DNA from: Nematopogon swammerdamellus
Lineage: Eukaryota; Arthropoda; Insecta; Lepidoptera; Adelidae
Direction of reading: 5' to 3'
DNA length: 64,000 nt
Assembly: GCA_946902875.1 (NCBI GenBank)
Contig: OX336340.1
Span: forward strand, 13,221,566-13,285,565
Shown one piece after another: positions 21,686 to 32,735 of this stretch. The notes below the pieces were generated by a model that was given only the letters and a program-made list of their open reading frames with translations, did no database searches and was not told where the DNA came from. Both the position numbers and the translations under genes were made by a program. Positions within the stretch are counted from its first letter, which is position 1, and the number at the start of each line of letters is the position of its first letter.

Positions 21686-21961
21686 CATCTCTCCCCGTGT
21701 ATGTCGTAAAAGGCGACTGAGGGATATGACTCCCTTTTAATATTCCTAGGTGGTACGGTTTAACCCGCCCGGGTTGATACCAGCGCACTGAATGAAAGGT
21801 CGCTCGAAACGGCTATGTAAATAGTTTGTGTTTTCCGTCCAGTTCAGTGTAGTCGGCACGACCGAAGGGAAGCACTGACGTGGCACCAAGTTCACCCGGT
21901 GTTATGGGCTGACGCGGATTTTGTAGGTGATGTGCCAACCGTGTCAGTTTCCATAAAAAAA
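21686..21961 (+). repeat. 5S-like SINE, copy 5, with joined repeat
   Basis: 21686-21722 (CCCCGTGTATGTCGTAAAAG, GCGACTGAGGG) is the complement of the end of the 32.3-kb repeat. From about 21722 the SINE body follows (CCTAGGTGGTACGGTTTAAC, CGAAACGGCTATGTAAATAG, CAGTTCAGTGTAGTCGGCAC, TTATGGGCTGACG, TTTCCATAAAAAA). The 5S-like head is missing. Confidence 0.7.
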
Positions 21962-22530
21962 CTGGGTTATATTTGTATGGTGCGACAAATGTGTTTCGCT
22001 GGAATTCTGTGAAAAAAACTCTCAAGATACTCATAGATGAGATCAGTAAGAGTGTCTGGTTTATATAAAAAGTAAAGGTTTATAAATGTTCTCGCTCCCA
22101 ACTCTCTAGTTCTAGTTATCTAGCTTCAACTTAGCACGAAGTTCGCTTTGTCATATTGAGCATTCGAGTATAGTTTTCATCATACCTAGATATGCGGCAG
22201 TAACATTGTATGTAGATTGTGGTTTTGCTCGGGAACGGTTCCGAGATCCGCGATAGTGATCTAGCTCGGCGCTTGTGCAAGACGCGTGCGCGAGCGCGTG
22301 CGCGGCGCTCCTCCTACCCAGCAGTGATCCAATAATGTGGTGTAGCGAGCCTTTGTCTGCGGAGGCGGCTGGTCGGCCCGCACTCGGCGCGGACGCAGCC
22401 TGGGGCATGTAGGGCACCGCAGCTGGACGCCGCCGCCGCCGCGCCGCCGCCGCCGGACACGAAGTAGGAACACTTACTTTCGCTTTCTGAGACAATCGCC
22501 TGCCTTGTGAGGCTTGAGCTTTTATTCTTT
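21962..22530. other. No gene recognised; GC-rich islet
   Basis: The strong CpG islet at 22250-22460 contains GACGCCGCCGCCGCCGCGCC-type sequence. Overlapping minus-strand ORFs are arginine- and alanine-rich compositional artefacts. Confidence 0.4.
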
Positions 22531-22534
22531 CAAT

Positions 22535-22957
22535 CTACACTAATATACAGAGGTGAAGATTGTAAGTTTGTAAGTTTAGATGTAGCGTGTAATCTCCGAA
22601 AATACTCATCCGATTTAAAAAAAATCGGGGTGTGGCTGTGTCTTGGACACGGCCGTGTGTTTTACGTGAATACGTGTACGTAACGGGTAATATTTTCCTA
22701 GAGCGTATTACGTAACGAATTCTTTGATCCTTTAGCTATCGAGTGGTGTAATTAAATTTTGAATGTAGATTATAGATATGAAGCTCCAACACCAAACTGT
22801 ATCACCCGATTTTGTTATCATCAGTTTTCTGGATTGGCTCCCACTATGAAAGCAAATTTAAAGACGTATTCACGTCAACAATTCTTTGACCAATATTTAG
22901 AATGGACCTTCAGGATGGACATAGGCTATGCGAGCGAGGCAGCGGGCAAAAGCTAGT
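22535..22957. repeat. Retroelement-end-like dispersed repeat
   Basis: It begins CTACACTAATATACAGAGGT and shares GAAAATACTCATCCGATTT (inverted) with 14.9 kb. It ends GCGAGCGAGGCAGCGGGCAA AAGCTAG, the GGGCAA(C/A)AGCTAGT end seen at 18668, 30755 and, inverted, 36143 and 61263. Confidence 0.5.
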
Positions 22958-24184
22958 CAATTAATATACTACGCGAAACTCAGCTTATACTTTTAAATGT
23001 TACTTGAGCGATTTGACTCAGCGGTTACAGATCACGGTCATGAGTTGGATTATGAACGATTGCATCATCGTCGATGAAATAGTATCGCTTAAGGATGTTG
23101 ATTATATCTTTCCAATCAATAAGGCCTATAGAGAATGAGAACGCACGTGGGTGGAGTTTCGTACGGTCATAACACGGCTAATTTCAGTTAGATAATTTAA
23201 CCATTACGAAACTGTGATGGATCGGGTTTATAGAAAGCCGGTTTCTCCATAATTTGGTCACATTGACACTTTAGTGTCGTTTTTAATTCTTCTTAATTGA
23301 TGGGCATTATTTGGGGGAATTTTGTGACATCAACTTTACGAATGTTGGTATTTATCCAATATTTATGAAGGATGAGAGCACCACGTTCGCTATTGGCGTT
23401 ACGTCTTCATTGTTTTACAATTCTTTCGCAAAATCATTGTAGATCAAGTTGCTGCTTATCTATTTCCCGTACGTTTGTTAAGCAATAGTAGCACATGATA
23501 TTTGAAATGAGACCATTTCCTGATTTAGTTAGATGTTGTACTTGGGTCACACATTATTTTGGTTCTATCATTATTTTGTCCAAAACGCCACTGCAACTGA
23601 CGTTCATGATTCACGAATTTCGCGAACTAGTAAATCCATACGAGCGAAGTATACATATATGTTAGGTACATGTAGCAGAATTTCAAACAATTGATTTCCC
23701 ACTTACACTAACGAAGACTTAAGTACTAGGTAGAAACTATAACCGGTGCTAAGTTTGAACTTCCGAGGTGCAGTCAAGGCGACTTTTTCGCTGAGAACTG
23801 GCGGCCGCGCCGCGGTCGTGTCGGAGTAATGGTCTCGTAACAGCGAACGAGTCGGGGAACAATGCGCATGGGAAATGTCGCCTCATTCTTATATCTGCTC
23901 ACATTGGTTTTGTGCTAAACTTTTTCTCACAACAGACAGATTGTGCTGTGGTGGCGTGTGCGCCTATGTACTACGAGTACCACTTACCAGTACATATGAA
24001 CTAATTTGAATGATACGAATTTTCAATATTTCCCTACGTACTCCAGTTTTGCTATAGCAGGCCGGAGTGCAAAGACCTTTTAAATTTCCGCTTATTTTGT
24101 GTGTTTATTTTATTTACTTACTGAATTTAGGTGAAAATAAAAAAAGGTCATGATCGTACAAAGCAAAAACTGGTTTGGTGATAT
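22958..24184. other. No gene recognised
   Basis: AT-rich with a small GC-rich islet at about 23795-23830 (GCGGCCGCGCCGCGG). No coding signal. Confidence 0.45.
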
Positions 24185-24480
24185 AAAAGCCGACAAGTGC
24201 GAGTCGAACTCGCGTGGATAGGGTTCCGTACTATTCCGTTTTCCGTGAGAACTTGAATAAGTACTTAGGATTTTCTTTTAGGTTTTCCTGTAAACTATAA
24301 GAGAGGACCTATATTCCCTATTTTGTTTCATAATTTTAGACTAAGTATTTTCGTAGATAAGGTGTGGGATGTTCCATTTTCGTATATTTTCTTAAATATC
24401 TTTTAAACTATGCATTTTTAAATTACAAAAATGTATTTGTATTTCGAATTATCGTCATTATACCACAATCGTTCAATATA
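24185..24480. repeat. Dispersed repeat, GTGCGAGTCGAACTCGCG type
   Basis: CAAGTGCGAGTCGAACTCGC followed by a GGGTTCCGTACT block. This string recurs at 39462 and, in part, at 52098 and 61108; it is common in lepidopteran repeats. Boundaries are unclear. Confidence 0.5.
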
Positions 24481-24589
24481 CCAGATTCCATTAGCGAAAG
24501 CTGTGCATAAAACCTACAGTAAATACTAATCACTACTTCAATTGCTATAAGTCAAATGTCTAATTTGCTAAGATTGAAGCCGTTCGCTA

Positions 24590-24885
24590 GGTTATATCAC
24601 CGGGCGTGGTCGCTTCCGACGTTGCTTCCGACGGACAGTATGCGGTCTTTGTATGAGCGAGCCCAATTAACCGGACGAACGTAACGTCAGCCGGCCCGAT
24701 TGCATCGCGCTGCGTAACTTCGATCCGAAATATGTATTTAATAAAGGCGGTCGTGTTCCGGAGGCACGCGGCACGTCTAGGAGGCTACTTTCACTCTCGA
24801 GACAAGAGCAGCGTGCGCGCTTCACGCAGTCGCAGTCCCGCTCGCTCCGTGTCCCGAAAGCTTACAAAAGCGTGGTTACTTCCGC
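24590..24885. promoter_or_regulatory. GC-rich candidate promoter or non-coding exon
   Basis: About 300 bp of CpG-rich, non-repetitive sequence containing a TTTAATAAAGGCGG stretch followed by GCAGTCGCAGTCCCGCTCGC. It matches no repeat in the window and has no long ORF. It could be a promoter or 5' non-coding exon of a gene outside the window; this is inference from composition only. Confidence 0.2.
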
Positions 24886-24957
24886 ACTAGCTAGACCAAT
24901 GATATTACATTAAAAAAGGGGATATTAAAATTATTTTACATATATCATCATTTAGCT

Positions 24958-25234
24958 AGACGATAACGGCACGGCAATACCACGGCACGAGCACGGCACG
25001 GCAGCAGTGGAGACAAATACCGTGACGCCATGGCGATATCGTGGTCGTCGAGTGCGATTTTGGAGGATTTCCTCCAAGAGTGCGATAGCTGTTTCTTATT
25101 TTCATAAATCACATTAACAATTTTCGCTCTGGCAGACCATGGCCACGGACCACCGTATGCCGTTGCGAAATTTAATTTATTTTTGTCTCCACTGACGCCG
25201 TGCCGTGCTGGTCGTTGCCGTGCCGTTGTCGTCT
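24958..25234. mobile_element. MITE with GGCACGGC-rich inverted arms
   Basis: The left end AGACGATAACGGCACGGCA (24958) and the right end TGCCGTGCCGTTGTCGTCT (ending 25234) are inverted copies. Pairing continues through CAGTGGAGACAAA / TTTGTCTCCACTG, giving arms of about 62 bp. No ORF and no clear target duplication. Confidence 0.6.
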
Positions 25235-25565
25235 GTTGAGCAAGCAGCCAAGCAGGTCTCTGAGCTTGAATCTAACAGATACTCGTATAATTCGATAGTA
25301 AATACGTGCATACATCGACGACATATTGGTAGATGCGTGTCGTGTGTGAATATTACAAAATAAACGACCACCGATGTACAAAATCCACTACAGAAGCGTA
25401 TCAAGCGGCAAGCGTCCCTACAACATGATTAGTGTGTCGTAGTTATACGTATGGAATATGCATGTGCGTTTACTTACAACTCTTGTTTGCATAAAATAAG
25501 CTTAGTCTCTGACCGAGTACCATTTAGTTGTAGTGCACTTGCATATAGACTACTTTCCTTTTTTA

Positions 25566-25965
25566 AATGTATGTACACATTATGTACAGTTTTGTACAAC
25601 CAATTTAAAGTTTTGTACAGGTGTTTTATGTCTTATTTAAAAAAAAATTATATTGCACTACAACTTAATACTGAGCAAAAAATTAAAAACCAGACGAAAA
25701 CCACTGTGTAGGACTCAGTGAGTAACGTACAGTTTTGTACAACCAAAATAAAGCTTTGTAAAGGGTTTGTTATGTCTTATTTAAAAAAAATTGCACTACA
25801 CCCAAATGCTGTAGTGGCAATTTGTTTATTTCGTATAAAATTTAAGGAAACTGCTTTATTTTAAAAAATGTGCACATTATGTACATTTTTGTACAGCCAA
25901 CATAAAGTTTTGTACAGGGTTTGTAATGTCTTATTTTTAAAAGTTTAAAATTGCTGTACTACCAG
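25566..25965 (+). repeat. Three diverged tandem copies, GTAC-rich
   Basis: The blocks at about 25580-25650, 25727-25790 and 25880-25945 share CATTATGTACA.TTTTGTAC, AAAGTTTTGTACAGG, GTTT.TTATGTCTTATTT and a TTGCACTAC-like end. Spacing is about 150 bp. The 86-residue ORF across the first copy is incidental. Confidence 0.65.
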
Positions 25966-27435
25966 AAGAGATTTTAATCCGAGACAGATGTGCCATCCCT
26001 ATAAATGAACTTGGTAACATAAAAAGTAGTATTTAATTAAGCCCACGGATATAGCCACCGTATCTAAGGTAATTAAAATTTATTATATCTTTACATCTGC
26101 TAATTATGTGACAGTGTCAATGTCACTGATCTTGCAAGCAATCACACTTTTTTTTTGTTGAGTGTATCCCTTCTTCGGGATAGGCAAGGGTTTCTCTTTT
26201 TCTTAAATAAAAAAAACCTCAGTATGTGTTCTGAGAGCGTGACGCCGCGCCGCCGTGTTGTAGAGTCGGTCGTAGCAAGGAGGTCCGATATGAGGTCACA
26301 AGGATGCACGATGGGGTCCATCCGCGGCCGCATGATTTCACGGTAGGTTAGATGCTAATTAGTTACGGTGACCGTTCGCTAATCGTGTCTTCCTCGTATG
26401 ATGTTTTTTGTAAGTGAATAATTAGGTAATTTGTATGGCTCGAGCCGAACCGAGTCGAGTCGATCTTCGAAGAATGGACGTCACGGGGCATTATGAATGG
26501 ATTTAGAACATAATACAACCTATTGCATTTTTTTGCTCTAACCTTGTGAAAACAAAGATTCAGTGCTCGGGCTGGTGGTGACGTGTTTGTGAGAGTGTTT
26601 GAGTTATCTTTCAGTGTCTACTTAGTTATAATTATATGGAATCCTACAACATATGGCATTGTGAAATGTCTATTGCCTACATAACGTACGTAGAGCTCAC
26701 ACAGAAAGAGCTATGAGAGTAAACGCAAGTTTTTTTAAGTAAATTTAATTTAGGAAACAGAGGTACATATGTCAGGATTGTCGCAATTTCTCTATCTATC
26801 TCAATCTCTCGTCGACTTGCATTGTCATACAACGCGACCGGAGCCGCGGGCTCATCTAAATAAGCTCTATAAATAAATTTATAAATATCTTTTGAAACTT
26901 ACCAACAACACCAAGCCATATATTCGACTATGCATCTTGCATTGGTCCGAGTACTGGGTGTGATATCACTCAGGCGCGGATCTGAAACAACATTAATTTA
27001 TATTTGTTTTATTAAATTCTCTTCATCCACTGCTTTCACAGTGCATGTCCTATATCTTGCTCTTTGTTCCGCCTAGGAGCCCCCACCCCAATCCAAGAAA
27101 TTGATCAGATTGTTCATCAAGATATGCTGTCATCAATTTTGTATGTACGCCAGTTTGCTTCTGGAGAATACAAATTTTTACTTCTGCTTTCAATAAACGG
27201 CTGATAATGTCTTAACATTTTAATCACCGCTTCAGTGCAGACAACGACTTAGGATATAATTTTGGTTTTCGATTTCCATAATTGCATATAATATACATTA
27301 CTATTATGTATTTCAATCTTTTCGTCGTAAGAGCGGTTGATGATATTTACGAAAGCAGTTGTTACAAATAAACGGGTTTATAATGTCAATGCTTTCCAGA
27401 TCTCAAGTGGAGTTTATAGTGCACTTGACGAGCAG
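25966..27435. other. No gene recognised
   Basis: A small GC-rich islet (about 26235-26340) overlaps ORFs on both strands without motifs. A minor CTTCTTCGGGATAGGCAAGG block at 26170 looks repeat-derived. No gene. Confidence 0.45.
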
Positions 27436-27483
27436 ATCGTGCGCAAAGAGTTTGTATTACGTCGCTGCGCTCCTATATAGAGC
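27436..27483 (+). repeat. Left partner of an inverted pair 3.7 kb apart
   Basis: ATCGTGCGCAAAGAGTTTGT followed by ATTACGTCGCTGCGCTCCTA. The near-perfect reverse complement lies at 31116-31163. The flanking sequences do not match, so either a short conserved motif was duplicated or only TIR-like ends survive. Confidence 0.6.
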
Positions 27484-27724
27484 GACCCTATGGGCACACA
27501 GCTACGAGAAAGAATGAAGCCCGTTGCGCGGTGTAGTGCGGGCAGGGGAATGACGTTCGGCTCCTACTCGGGCATGCGCGAACGGAAAGCGTCCAAGCGT
27601 AGAAACAATGTATCTCTTATTTTGCAAAATTTAATCTTTATTGTAAGTGAGGTGTAGGTACCTTAATATTATATTGAATTCTTACGGTGCTTACTTTTAT
27701 TACTTTATCCTATTACTTTAAGTG
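27484..27724. other. GC-moderate unique sequence
   Basis: No repeat match and no ORF recognised. Confidence 0.4.
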
Positions 27725-27885
27725 AGCTAAACTTGTATGTATATATTTGTTTCTCGGAAACGGCTCTAGCGATTTCGACGAAATTTAATTGTATTTATAT
27801 AATGTTACTTTTTCAAGTTTATTCATCTACATAGATAGGTGTAGACACCAAGCAAAGCTCGATCGCTCAGGTACTTGCCATTATG
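27725..27885 (+). repeat. Dispersed repeat, inverted relative to 52.8 kb
   Basis: It shares GAGCTAAACTTGTATGTATA, TTTCTCGGAAA and GCTCGATCGC with 52815-53015 in reverse orientation. It resembles a retroelement 3' end. Confidence 0.6.
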
Positions 27886-28369
27886 AAAGATTCGTATTTA
27901 CGACAAATGAGTGAAAAAAAAAAACATAACATAACAAAAGTTTTTTAAATCAAAATTTATGAATTTTCAAAATTCAACTTTCGAATTAAAACATGATTGG
28001 GTCTTTATTTGGAATTTAACTAAACCTCACACAAAAAGTTGCGGATTATGAGTTATCTATCACTACTACATTACTATACTACGAAAACGCAAAGGATGAT
28101 GGTGTTCGTAAATTGTTCCAAAAAGTCAAGTTTATATTGAATATCACTCGTTTAGGACTTTAATGTGGTTCAGATAAAGGCTTTAAAATTCCATGCACTC
28201 TTTTTCTTCTCTTTTGTAAAGAGAGAATTTTTTTTCTTCTGATAACCTTGTAGTTCAGGCAATAAAGGAGGTGTAGAGTGCGTGAGCAGGGTCAAAAGCG
28301 ATTTCTTCAGAAACCTCTGTTCGGGGTGCTTAGGGAGTAAGCATACTAAAAGGTCCTGGCGTCGACAGT
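27886..28369. other. Nothing recognised
   Basis: AT-rich with homopolymer runs. A GGAGGTGTAGAGTGCGTGAG block directly precedes the inverted duplication. Confidence 0.4.
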
Positions 28370-29644
28370 TAACAGTTGCACCAATTTTAAGATTTTTTGT
28401 AAAATTTCATCATTTTCAGAAAAAGTTGTTTTGGTCATTCCTGAGTCACAACTATCGTTTGTTACACCTATGAATCATCTAATAATATGTCACACTTGAA
28501 AGCGGGTTAAATGCAGTAAATGAAAATCATCTCACTTGAAAAAATGGAAAATAGTATTTTATAGATGATAAATAAAAGTTTGTTATAAGGTAAGTAATGT
28601 TATTTTATTTTAATAATAATTCATTGTTTTACTTCCAAGAAGTTTTCATCCTCTTTGGACGTGAGTGCCCTGGTAAGGGTTCTTCGTCCATGGCATCTTC
28701 ATTCTCAGTGGTGGGTGGTTCTTGATGAAGGGCCTCTGCGTGCTGTTTACTTGCGCTCTCAGTCTGTGGGAGCGAGCTAATTTCAGGCTTTATATTAGCC
28801 ACTGACCTCATAAACGACTGGAAGATGTTGAGGGAGGTCTGTCTTGCTGGTGCCCAATACCATTTGAGGAAGCACATCTTCCCAGCCTGTTCAACCTCGC
28901 CGTGAGTGGAGGCGGGGTTGCAAAAGATCACTGCCGCTTCCTTGATGACTTCCGACTTCAAGTACAATTTTAAGAAGCCCACTTTACTTCTCCTGAAAGT
29001 TGCAGATGTTGTGTCGCAGCCGGTAGATGAATAGGATGTATTCAAATCTACGCTGCTGCATCTCTTGGGTGGACAGTTCTATTGTTTTGGTTTTTCCTCG
29101 GCCGGGTTTCAGTAGCGGGATGTCTTGGGTGGAAGGAATCGGCACCAGCAAGACAGACCTCTCTCAACCAGTACCGCTTCCAGTCGTTTATGAGGTGAGT
29201 GGCTAGTATATAGCCTGAAATTAGTTCGCGCCCACCAACTGAGAGCGCAGCTAAACAGCACGCAGAGGCCCTTCATCAAGAACCACCCACCACTGAGGAT
29301 GAAGATGCAATGGAGGAAGAACCCTTACCAGGGCCCTCACGTCCAAAGAGGATGAAACTTCTTGGAAGTAAAACAATGATTTATTAAAATAAAATAAAAT
29401 TACTTACCTTATATATAATACACTTATTAATACAATTATTTATTATCTATAAAATACAATTTTCCATTTCTTCCAGTGACATGATTTCCATTTACTTCAT
29501 TTAACCCGCTTTCAAGTGTGACATATTATTAGATGGTACATAGCTGTAACAAACGATAGTTGTGCCTCAGGAATGACCAAAAGAACTTTCTCTGAAAATA
29601 ATGAAATTTTACAAAAAATCTTAAAATTGGTGCAACTGTTGACC
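28370..29644. mobile_element. Inverted duplication of a transposon-like gene end
   Basis: The arms 28370-28856 and 29146-29644 are inverted copies about 490 bp long with a spacer of about 290 bp. They share an untranslated segment (AACAGTTGCACCAATTTTAA, CAAACGATAGTTGTG, CACACTTGAAAGCGGG) and the last part of the same ORF: minus strand in the left arm, plus strand in the right. The two C-termini point outward, so the copies lie head to head. The right copy has in-frame stops. Confidence 0.7.
28629..29045 (-). pseudogene. C-terminal part of transposon-like protein, GCDTTSA motif
   Basis: 138 residues. The N-terminus has TGCDTTSATFRRSKVGFLKL, which I associate with a repetitive, transposon-linked protein family of invertebrates whose members carry a GCDTTS signature; exact family not recalled. 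AEQAGKMCFLKWY-like sequence and PARQTSLN follow, then an acidic hydrophilic tail (ENEDAMDEEPLPG) and basic SRPKRMK before the stop. The N-terminal half of the parent protein is missing. The tail is duplicated in inverted orientation at 29146-29380 with an equivalent SRPKRMK end. Confidence 0.5.
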
Positions 29645-29962
29645 GGCTGGAGATAAATTAGCATATGTATACACACGTTTAAAGGGAATTAAATTCTCTA
29701 TAACTTCTTCTTTGACACTATCTTTCTCAGGTGAATAGTTTAGACGATATGAAGGAAATATGAGGTAAGAATAATTTTTTCGAAAATTTTAACTTTTCCT
29801 AAGCGTGTAGCTCGAAAACGGTTCGGAATTAGAAAAAAGTGAATAGAATAAAAGTTGTAGAGAATTTTATGAGCTTTCATTCGGTAAAACACAATTTTTA
29901 TCTACGGGGCACTGTTTTCGAGATCGCAGCGAAAAACCCAAAAGCGGGACCTTATTTGGAAC
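29645..29962. other. AT-rich, nothing recognised
   Basis: No ORF or recognised repeat. It contains a GAAAACGGTTCGGAATT-like stretch typical of retroelement flanks. Confidence 0.4.
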
Positions 29963-30150
29963 TATTTACATAGCCGTTTCGACCGACGTTTCGTCAGAGC
30001 GGTGGATCCAACCGGGCCGGGATAAACCCTACCACCTAGTAAGGTATGAAGAGAAGGGGCCTACAGGTTAACGTGGAATCCGAACCACGGTCAGCTCCAA
30101 CGGTCGAGCGGTTACCCATCCAAGTACTGACCGCGCTTAGGGTTGCTTAA
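29963..30150 (-). repeat. 5S-like SINE, copy 6 (5' half)
   Basis: On the minus strand it reads TTAAGCAACCCTAAGCGCGG, TCAGTACTTGGATGGGTAAC, CGTGGTTCGGATTCCACG, CCTACTAGGTGGTAGGG-like, CCCGGCCCGGTTGG and CGGTCGAAACGGCTATGTAA. It keeps the 5S-like head and loses the 3' domain, the opposite of most other copies. Confidence 0.75.
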
Positions 30151-30394
30151 GAACGAAGGTAGGTATATGCGTGATTTACGTTAAGCTCATTCCATTCGTA
30201 TCGAAATGGCGGCCATTTTTTGAAAAAATAAAATGCTTCATATCATAATGATACCTACGTGAACGAACATGCGTCGTTTAATAAAGTAACCGAGCTCTAA
30301 AGTCCTTCCATAGAGTATTGACTTTTACTTGGTTTAAAAAAAAATACACGAAAGATCATATCTGCCTCCTATTTTGGAACTTTATCATCAATAC
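30151..30394. other. Nothing recognised
   Basis: Unique-looking AT-rich sequence. Confidence 0.4.
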
Positions 30395-30756
30395 CTACTA
30401 ATAATAAATCTGTAAGGGATGGCCATGGAGTAAGTTACTTTGTTTTATGAGATATTGAGTTTGTAGACTCTATGTATGAGACTAAAACTAAATTGACGAT
30501 TTTTAGAACTATTTTCTGTATGTATGTAACTATCTATGTTCCACGATAGCTCTTAAACCGATCATCCGAATTCAATGAAACTTAGTACAAGCACATTTAC
30601 CTATACGAGACATAGGATAGGCTAAATAAAATTCAGTTCCGGTTACGCTATGATGTGGCTGTCATACAAACCGAAAAGGTACGTGGGCGGGCTTACTTAC
30701 TTTCTTCTTTTTAAATCCGAATTTCACGCGAGCGAAGCCGCAGGCAACAGCTAGTA
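30395..30756 (+). repeat. Retroelement-end-like repeat, inverted relative to 61.3 kb
   Basis: It shares AGTAACTTTGTTTTATGAGA-like, AGACTCTATG, GACGATTTTTAGA and ACCGATCATCCGAATTC, and ends TTTCACGCGAGCGAAGCCGC, GGCAACAGCTAGTA. The inverted sister is 61263-61590. Confidence 0.65.
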
Positions 30757-31115
30757 CTACTTAAATTAAATACGTAATCACATGGATTATTATATAAATA
30801 TTCAGGAAAAAATATGATTTAGACTTAGCACGTTCTATAGGAAATCCGCCACCGCCGTCGCTCCCGGTTAAAATATCACCAAAATACCAATTTCCTGTGG
30901 AATCTTAGACCATTCACGATTCTAGTCTACTTCTTTGAGTCAGATGTGCAAATTAAAACGCAACAGTTGACCATTTTGGCTGAACTTTAGGAATAAAACT
31001 AAGAAATTGCTCCCTCTGCATCGCGCGACGAAGCACGGCCGATGACTGCCGATCGGACCCGACCGCGCTTCGTGGCGCTCACCAACGAAGCTTCACCTCA
31101 CCAACGCTCACATTC
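30757..31115. other. No gene recognised
   Basis: A CpG-richer block at about 31015-31090 (GCGCGACGAAGCACGGCC) directly precedes the inverted motif at 31116. No ORF of note. Confidence 0.4.
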
Positions 31116-31163
31116 TCTCTATAAAGGAGCGCAGCGACGTAATACAAACTCTTTGATCGTGCG
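31116..31163 (-). repeat. Right partner of the 3.7-kb inverted pair
   Basis: GGAGCGCAGCGACGTAATAC followed by AAACTCTTTGATCGTGCG: the reverse complement of 27436-27483 with two or three differences. Confidence 0.6.
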
Positions 31164-31635
31164 TTATCTCAATATCACGCTGTCATAATACCAGGCTCAG
31201 AGAGTCGCCCACCCGTGCTAAAGACATAGCAGAACTAATTTAATTCTTGGGCTTCGGCAAAGGCGTAGGTAACCATCGTTATCAGGTAGGAAGGTTAATG
31301 TATAGGTAAACCTACGCTAGGAACTAATGTCGTGCCGAAGAGATCCCCATCTAAATAATCTTCCTTGCGACTACCATTATTACCACGTTTTAAATGTTCT
31401 TCGTATTAATTGAAATGAAAATGAAATGAAATGAAAATGATGTAAACTTACACACACAGTACATAATAAAGTGTTAGAATAAATACTCACTACCTACTGA
31501 CCACATAATTATTACACTTTGAGTTATAAAGAAGACAATATACAGTCAACCTAAGAGAACGTTTGCACTGTACCGACCAAGGCTTGCAGACGGCTCAAAG
31601 AGTCGTAGTGTGCGTTTAACGTAAGTACTTAGTAA
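31164..31635. other. Nothing recognised
   Basis: AT-rich with a GAAATGAAAATGAAATGA purine-rich simple repeat at about 31410-31440. Confidence 0.4.
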
Positions 31636-32100
31636 GTAAGTAGGGCGTTTTCACGCGTGTGTGGCACAAGATTGTTCCAGCACTTGGTTGCACGGTACCT
31701 GACTGAATAACCCCTTGGGATCTGAGACATGACGCGACACGATGAGAACTGGCTGACGTGGCTTGGTCTTGGTCAAGTGATGCATATCCCGGAACGAGGT
31801 AAGCTTTTTCATGAAGACATTTTGGAATTTTTGGACGACTTTGTAAATCTGACCTGCAAAATGGAGAACTCGCCGGGTTTTCGTTTTCAGGATTCCTTTT
31901 TCATTGAGGTAAGTAGTGATATGTGTACGCCGCGGAATGTTCAATCAGAAACGCGCGCAAGCATTTTGCACACGTTGTATTTATTGCCCGTGAACCCGTG
32001 CGTGATGTCTTGGCCACGGGCCATATACGGTATCACAATAGTCAAAGGGCGAAAGGACCAGAGCATCAGTTATCTATATTCTTAACTTTTCTGAAAGGTA
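31636..32100 (-). pseudogene. Possible retroelement coding remnant
   Basis: Both strands carry overlapping ORFs of 97-118 residues. On the minus strand, short pieces such as IEHSAAYTYHYLPQ (about 31912-31953) and a basic stretch at 31651-31944 resemble the end of a non-LTR ORF, with frame changes between pieces. I cannot assign a family, and an unrelated origin is possible. Confidence 0.25.
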
Positions 32101-32295
32101 GGACCTAATGTTATAGAAAGTACATTAAGCCCGTAGAAGGCTGCTCTACCTTGAAATTTATATCTTCTTAGTATAATAATTATACAACCGGTTATTGGAT
32201 GAAAAGAAAAATACAACAATAATGCAAAATACAACTAGATAGGTAATAACAATTTTGAAGAAAAACATAGCCAAACAGAATTAAATTTTTAGGTT
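32101..32295. other. AT-rich spacer
   Basis: Nothing recognised. Confidence 0.4.
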
Positions 32296-32615
32296 CATAC
32301 ATACATACATAACACACGCTGTATCCCGACAATCAGGGTAAGCAGAGTAATCGGTGTTGTGCTATAAGGACTCTGGTAAATTACAGCACAACACCGACCA
32401 CCACGTTTAGCACAGTATACGGACAAGACAACTATCAAGCAGCAAGTAAGACACGAAGAACTCACCTGCTGCATGACTAGGTGGAAGGACTGCGCCAAGG
32501 TGAGAAGTGGCTAGCCTGTCGCCCTTTAGCGCAGTATCTTGTCCTTATCCCTTAGTCGCCTCTTACGACATGCACGGGGAGAGATGCAGTGGGGCTATTC
32601 TTTTTACGTACCGGC
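32296..32615 (-). repeat. Dispersed repeat, most complete copy of the family
   Basis: It contains the blocks found separately at 4708-4828 and 5366-5478. It then continues with CTTAGTCGCCTCTTACGACA, TGCACGGGGAGAGATGCAG and GGGGCTATTCTTTTTACG. The last part also occurs inverted at 21686. This string is very common in moth and butterfly genomes; I do not know its element class. Confidence 0.6.
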
Positions 32616-32735
32616 CCCACACGGTACAGGTTATACCTCTCATAACATAGCTTTCTTTCATCCAGTGGGTGAGTTTATATTGCCCTATGGAAATCTCTTC
32701 CAGCTCACCCATTCCATTAGATATAAGGGCACGAT

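Noticed and set aside
22151..22495. 114-residue minus-strand ORF as a gene
   Set aside because: Alanine/arginine-rich reading caused by a CpG islet; overlapping ORFs in other frames look equally good.
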